Source: JBBROS01 sp965213845 (GTDB taxonomy: Bacteria; Pseudomonadota; Alphaproteobacteria; Acetobacterales; Acetobacteraceae). Taken from it: 64,000 bases of DNA. Of the stretch, positions 60,212 to 64,000 are shown in pieces (the stretch's first letter is position 1; every line of letters begins with the position of its first letter). The position numbers and the translations under genes were made by a program. The notes below the pieces were generated by a model, which saw nothing but the letters and a program-made list of their open reading frames with translations, made no database searches and was not told the DNA's origin. The stretch spans positions 62,001-126,000 of the forward strand of contig CBDCAI010000008.1 in the NCBI GenBank assembly GCA_965213845.1, given 5' to 3'.

Positions 60212-61222
60212 TTAGGCCGCGACGGGAACCGCGTGCAACTCGGGCAGCTCGTCGAGGTGGCAGGCGGCCTTCTGGCCCGGCGCCATGTCGCGCAGCACGG
60301 GTTCCTCGGACCGGCAGCGGTCGAAGACGTAGGGGCAGCGGGTGTGGAAGCGGCAGCCGCTGGGGGGGTTGATGGGGCTGGGGACGTCGCCCTTGAGGAT
60401 GATGCGGTCCCGCTTGGCCAGGGGATCGGGGACGGGGACGGCGGAGAGGAGGGCGCGGGTGTAGGGGTGGCGGGGGCTGGCAAAGAGGGTGCGGCGGTCG
60501 GCGATCTCGACGATCTTGCCGAGGTACATGACGGCGACGCGATGGGTGAGGTGCTCGACGATGGCGAGGTCGTGGCTGATGAACAGGAGCGCGAGGCCGA
60601 GCTCGTCCTGGAGGTCGGACATGAGGTTGACGATCTGGGCCTTGACCGAGACGTCGAGGGCGCTGACGGCCTCGTCGCAGATGATGAGGTCGGCCCCGGG
60701 GGCGAGGGCGCGGGCGATGCCGATGCGCTGACGCTGGCCGCCGGAGAACTCGTGGGGAAAGCGGCGCATGGCGTCGCGCGGGAGGCGGACGGTGTCCATG
60801 AGCTTGGCGACGCGGTCGTCGGTTTCGGACGCGCTGCCGGCCATGCCGAAGTTGCGGAGGGGTTCGGCGATGATGTCGCGGACGCGCATGCGGGGGTTGA
60901 GGCTGCTGAATGGGTCCTGGAAGACGACCTGGACGCGCTTGCGGAGGGGGCGGAGCTTGCTGGCGGGGATGTTGTCGATGCGCTGGCCGTCGAGGAACAC
61001 CTCGCCGTCGGTGGGTTCCACCAGGCGGAGGATGGCCTTGCCGACCGTGCTTTTGCCGCAGCCGCTTTCGCCGACGAGGGAGAGGGTCTCGCCCTTGGCG
61101 ATGCTGAAGGTGACGCCGTCGACGGCGTAGACCTTGGCGGTGACGCCGCCGAGGAGGCCGCCGTGGATGGGGAAATGCTTCTTGAGGGCGTTGACCTCGA
61201 GAAGGGGGGTCGGTTTGTTCAT
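60212..61222 (-). CDS. OppF/DppF-type ABC transporter ATPase
   Basis: This 336-residue ATPase has Walker A GESGCGKS, Q-loop VFQDPFSSLNP, signature FSGGQRQR, Walker B LIICDEAVSALD and the C-terminal cysteine motif PSGCRFHTRCPYVFDRC. ATG at 61222 overlaps the OppD-type stop (ATGA). It completes the transporter with the three genes upstream. The binding protein must lie outside the window. Confidence 0.93.
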   Translation of the reverse strand: MNKPTPLLEVNALKKHFPIHGGLLGGVTAKVYAVDGVTFSIAKGETLSLVGESGCGKSTVGKAILRLVEPTDGEVFLDGQRIDNIPASKLRPLRKRVQVVFQDPFSSLNPRMRVRDIIAEPLRNFGMAGSASETDDRVAKLMDTVRLPRDAMRRFPHEFSGGQRQRIGIARALAPGADLIICDEAVSALDVSVKAQIVNLMSDLQDELGLALLFISHDLAIVEHLTHRVAVMYLGKIVEIADRRTLFASPRHPYTRALLSAVPVPDPLAKRDRIILKGDVPSPINPPSGCRFHTRCPYVFDRCRSEEPVLRDMAPGQKAACHLDELPELHAVPVAA

Positions 61223-62259
61223 GCTGCCATTCCTCCGGCCATGCCCATGGCGTATTCGGCGTAGTGGCAGGCGACGCGGTGGCCGGGTCGTTTTTCCTCG
61301 ACGGCGGGGGCGATGGTGCGGCAGAGGTCGGTGGCGCTGAGGCAGCGTCCGGCGAAGGCGCAGCCGATGATGGGTTTGCGGAGGCTGGGGACGAGGCCCG
61401 GGATCTCGGCGAGTTTGGAGCGGCCTTCGGACGAGAGGCTGGAGCCGAGCTTGGGGACGGCGCCGAGGAGGCCGCGGGTGTAGGGGTGTTGGGGGTTGGC
61501 GAAGATCTCCTCGGCGGTGGCTTCCTCGACCTTGCGGCCGGCGTACATGACGACGACGCGCTGGGCCATCTCGGCGACGACGCCGAGGTCGTGGGTGATG
61601 AGCATGATGGCGGAGCCGAGCCTGGTTTTCAGGTCGCGCATGAGGTCGAGGATCTGGGCCTGGATGGTGACGTCGAGGGCCGTGGTCGGCTCGTCGGCGA
61701 TCAGGAGCTTCGGGTTGCAGGCGAGGGCCATGGCGATCATGACGCGCTGGCGCATGCCGCCGCTGAGCTGATGGGGGTATTCGCGGACGCGGCGGCCGGG
61801 GGCGGGGATGCCGACGAGGGTCAGCATCTCGACCGAGCGTTCCTCGGCCTGGCGGGCGTTCATCTTCTGGTGGAGGCGGAGGGTCTCGCCGATCTGGCGG
61901 CCGATGTTCAGCACCGGGTTGAGGCTGGTCATCGGCTCCTGGAAGATCATGCTGATGTCGTTGCCGCGGAGCTTGCGCATCTCGCCTTCCGAGACCTTGA
62001 GGAGGTTGCGGCCCTGGAAGCGGATCTCGCCGGCCATCTTGCCCGGCGGTTCCTGGATGAGGCGCAGGATGGACATGGAGGTGACGGACTTGCCGCAGCC
62101 GCTTTCGCCGACGATGGCGAGGGTTTCGCCGGCGTCGATGTGGAAGGAGAGGCCTTCGACGGCGCGCACGACGCCGTCCGGGGTGCCGAAATGGGTCTGG
62201 AGGCGGTCGACGACGAGAAGGGGTTCGCCGGGCGTCGGATGACCCGTGGCGCCGCTCAC
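61219..62259 (-). CDS. OppD/DppD-type ABC transporter ATPase
   Basis: This 346-residue ATPase has Walker A GESGCGKS, Q-loop IFQEPMTSLNP, signature LSGGMRQR, Walker B LLIADEPTTALD and the IIGCAFAGRCLSATDLC cysteine motif. The GTG at 62259 overlaps the permease stop (GTGA). The C-terminal tail carries a short GMAGGM repeat. Same operon as the permeases upstream. Confidence 0.93.
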   Translation of the reverse strand: MSGATGHPTPGEPLLVVDRLQTHFGTPDGVVRAVEGLSFHIDAGETLAIVGESGCGKSVTSMSILRLIQEPPGKMAGEIRFQGRNLLKVSEGEMRKLRGNDISMIFQEPMTSLNPVLNIGRQIGETLRLHQKMNARQAEERSVEMLTLVGIPAPGRRVREYPHQLSGGMRQRVMIAMALACNPKLLIADEPTTALDVTIQAQILDLMRDLKTRLGSAIMLITHDLGVVAEMAQRVVVMYAGRKVEEATAEEIFANPQHPYTRGLLGAVPKLGSSLSSEGRSKLAEIPGLVPSLRKPIIGCAFAGRCLSATDLCRTIAPAVEEKRPGHRVACHYAEYAMGMAGGMAA

Positions 62260-63236
62260 AGTCGTTTGGCCATGCGGGGGTCGAGCGCGTCGCGGAGGCC
62301 GTCGCCGAGCAGGTTGACGGCGAGGACGGTGATGGACAGGAAGACGGCGGGGAAGAAGACGATGTAGGGCTTGACCTGCCAGAGCGCCCTGCCCTCGGCC
62401 ATGATGTTGCCCCAGCTGGGGATGATGGGCGGGGTGCCGGCGCCGATGAACGACAGGATGGCTTCGGTGATCATGGCCGAGGCGCAGATGTAGGTGGCCT
62501 GGACGGTGATGGGGGCCAGGGTGTTGGGCAGGATGTGGCGCCAGATGATGAGGGGGACGCGCGTGCCGGAGGCGATGGCCGCCTCGACGTAGGGCTGTTC
62601 GCGGAGGCTGAGCACGACGCCGCGGACGAGGCGGGAGACGCGGGGGATCTCGGCGATGGTGATGGCGGTGACGACGTTGCCGACGCTGCCGCGGGTGAGC
62701 GCCATGAGGGCGATGGCGAGCAGGATGGGCGGGATGGACATGAGGCCGTCCATGACGCGCATGATGATGCTGTCGGCCCAGCGGACGAACCCGGAGACGA
62801 GGCCGATGGTCATGCCGACGACGCTGGCGAGCGTGGCGACGGAGAAGCCGACGATCAGCGAGACGCGGGCGCCATAGAGGACGCGGGAGTAGACGTCGCG
62901 GCCCAGCATGTCGGTGCCGAACCAGTATTGCGCGGAGGGGACGCGGGTGCGGCGTGCGGGGGCGAGTGCGGTGGGGTCGGCGGTGAACAGGATGGGTGCG
63001 GCGACGGCCATGAACAGGATGAGGAACAGCAGGATGCCGCCGATGGCCATGGTGGGGTATCGGTTGATGAAGGTGCCGATGCGTCCGCGCGCCTTGGCCG
63101 GCGGCAGGACGTCCGGCAGGTCGGGGGCGGGTGTGACGTGGGCGACCGTGGAGGCGGCCACGGGTTCCTCGACGTGTCCCGCCGTGTGGGGGGCGGCGTG
63201 GATGTCGAGGGGTCCGTTGATGGTGGTCGTGCTCAA
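62256..63236 (-). CDS. DppC/OppC-type ABC transporter permease
   Basis: This 326-residue permease has a soluble N-terminal lead of about 70 residues, then TM1 (AIGGILLFLILFMAVAAPILF), the FGTDMLGRDVYSR motif and coupling loop EAAIASGTRVPLIIWRHILPN, ending GLRDALDPRM. The TTG at 63236 overlaps the DppB stop (TTGA), a rare start but clearly coupled. The long N-terminal lead is common in alphaproteobacterial relatives. Confidence 0.92.
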   Translation of the reverse strand: MSTTTINGPLDIHAAPHTAGHVEEPVAASTVAHVTPAPDLPDVLPPAKARGRIGTFINRYPTMAIGGILLFLILFMAVAAPILFTADPTALAPARRTRVPSAQYWFGTDMLGRDVYSRVLYGARVSLIVGFSVATLASVVGMTIGLVSGFVRWADSIIMRVMDGLMSIPPILLAIALMALTRGSVGNVVTAITIAEIPRVSRLVRGVVLSLREQPYVEAAIASGTRVPLIIWRHILPNTLAPITVQATYICASAMITEAILSFIGAGTPPIIPSWGNIMAEGRALWQVKPYIVFFPAVFLSITVLAVNLLGDGLRDALDPRMAKRL

Positions 63237-64000
63237 TACCGGATCCTCGGATCGAAGACGGTGTACAACAGGTCCACACCGAGATTGACCAGCACATAGG
63301 TGAAGCTGAACAGCAGGACGACCCCTTGGATGACGGGGTAGTCGCGGCGCAGGATGGCGTCGACGACGAGGCGGCCGAGGCCGGGGATGGCGAAGACGCT
63401 TTCGGTGACGACGGAGCCGCCGATCAGCAGGGCGACGCCGATGCCGATGACGGTGACGATGGGGACGGCGGCGTTCTTCAGCGCGTGGAGGAACAGGACG
63501 GTGCTGCTGCCGACGCCCTTGGCCTTGGCGGTGCGGACGTAGTCCTGGCTGAGGACCTCCAGCATGGTGGCGCGGGTGATTCGGGCGATGAGCGCGATGT
63601 AGACGCTGCCGAGGGAGATGGCGGGCAGGACGAGGTTGCCGAGCCAGGGTTTGAGGCCGGTGGCGATGGGCGTGTAGCCCTGGACGGGGAACCAGTCGAG
63701 TTCGAGGGCGAAGACGTAGGCGAGGATGTAGCCGACGACGAAGACGGGGACGGAGAAGCCCATCACGGCGAAGACCATGATGAGGCGGTCGACCCAGGTG
63801 CCCTGGTTCCAGGCGGCGAGGACGCCCATGGGGACGGCGATGCCGATGGAGAGCACGAGGGTGAGCGACATGAGGCTGACGGTGGGCTCGATCCGCTGGG
63901 CGATCATGCGGGTGACGGGCAGGTTGGTGAAGATGGAGACGCCGAGGTCTCCGTTGACGATGTGCCAGGCCCATTCGCCGAAGCGGATCAGGAAGGGCCG
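63233..64000 (-). CDS. DppB/OppB-type ABC transporter permease (5' partial)
   Basis: The coding frame is open to the window end at 64000, so the start is outside; 255 residues are visible. The segment reading GEWAWHIVNGDLGVSIFTNLPV is the family's periplasmic motif, followed by five helices and the coupling loop EVLSQDYVRTAKAKGV, ending VDLLYTVFDPRIRY. It pairs with the DppC-type permease downstream in a transporter operon. The upstream binding protein is not visible. Confidence 0.92.
   Translation of the reverse strand, partial: RPFLIRFGEWAWHIVNGDLGVSIFTNLPVTRMIAQRIEPTVSLMSLTLVLSIGIAVPMGVLAAWNQGTWVDRLIMVFAVMGFSVPVFVVGYILAYVFALELDWFPVQGYTPIATGLKPWLGNLVLPAISLGSVYIALIARITRATMLEVLSQDYVRTAKAKGVGSSTVLFLHALKNAAVPIVTVIGIGVALLIGGSVVTESVFAIPGLGRLVVDAILRRDYPVIQGVVLLFSFTYVLVNLGVDLLYTVFDPRIRY

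Overview
The window is very GC-rich, densely coded DNA from a Gram-negative bacterium, most likely an alphaproteobacterium of the Rhodospirillales/Acetobacteraceae type. This rests on base composition, the many peptide and branched-chain amino-acid ABC transporters, fused pcaD-pcaC, and the short NAD kinase and Tad-like protein; no rRNA is present to confirm it. I see no phage genes, transposases, CRISPR arrays, tRNA or rRNA genes. Nearly every gene sits in a tight operon with NTGA or TGATG start/stop overlaps. The + strand is G-rich in genes of both orientations, so synonymous codons follow the DNA strand: + genes end in G, - genes end in C.

Layout. 1-2340 (+) is the end of a Liv transporter (LivM partial, LivG, LivF). 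2344-7477 (-) holds an Ldh_2-type 2-ketoacid/hydroxyacid oxidoreductase, a PhyH-type dioxygenase and a spermidine/putrescine-like ABC system (binding protein and two permeases, no ATPase). 7719-12627 (+) is a hydantoinase/oxoprolinase A-B pair followed by an M20 carbamoylase-type amidohydrolase. 12677-16548 (-) has a second Ldh_2 enzyme, a Bug/TctC binding protein and a Dpp-type permease pair with no ATPase. 16627-16881 is an internally deleted HicB antitoxin remnant. 17246-20217 holds crcB convergent with pcaH-pcaG-pcaL (protocatechuate beta-ketoadipate branch).

20443-24930 (+) is a complete Liv transporter. It is followed by the C-terminal half of a TetR regulator, a gamma-glutamyltransferase-family enzyme and, divergently, an MFS transporter, separated by 20-bp tandem repeats. 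28547-30103 (-) is an orphan peptide-binding protein. 30291-40737 (+) is the most coherent catabolic block: an amidase, then a full Dpp-type transporter (binding protein, two permeases, two ATPases) continuing without gaps into an isochorismatase-fold hydrolase, an asparaginase-like protein lacking the usual active-site Asp, an AtzG-like small subunit and an amidase. I read it as import and stepwise hydrolysis of an unknown amide or ureido compound.

40853-45089 (-) holds a chemoreceptor, NAD kinase, a nitrilase-superfamily amidase and a small membrane protein. 45253-48059 (+) is a class V aminotransferase plus formate-tetrahydrofolate ligase. 48066-56515 (-) reads, in transcription order, as a molybdenum hydroxylase (small, large and medium subunits), an AtzH-like protein, a D-amino-acid dehydrogenase-like flavoprotein, an RraA-family protein, GlmM and ThiD. 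56784-64000 (-) holds a Tad-like protein, L-threonine aldolase, an AapJ-like binding protein, a ParB-like protein and an Opp/Dpp transporter running off the window end.

Overall the window encodes scavenging of organic nitrogen and carbon: amino acids, peptides, amides, hydantoin-like rings and aromatics. Several transporters are incomplete, implying shared ATPases or permeases elsewhere. I found no clear new defence or mobile system. The best candidates for undescribed biology are the amide-uptake/hydrolysis operon and several repeat structures in intergenic regions.
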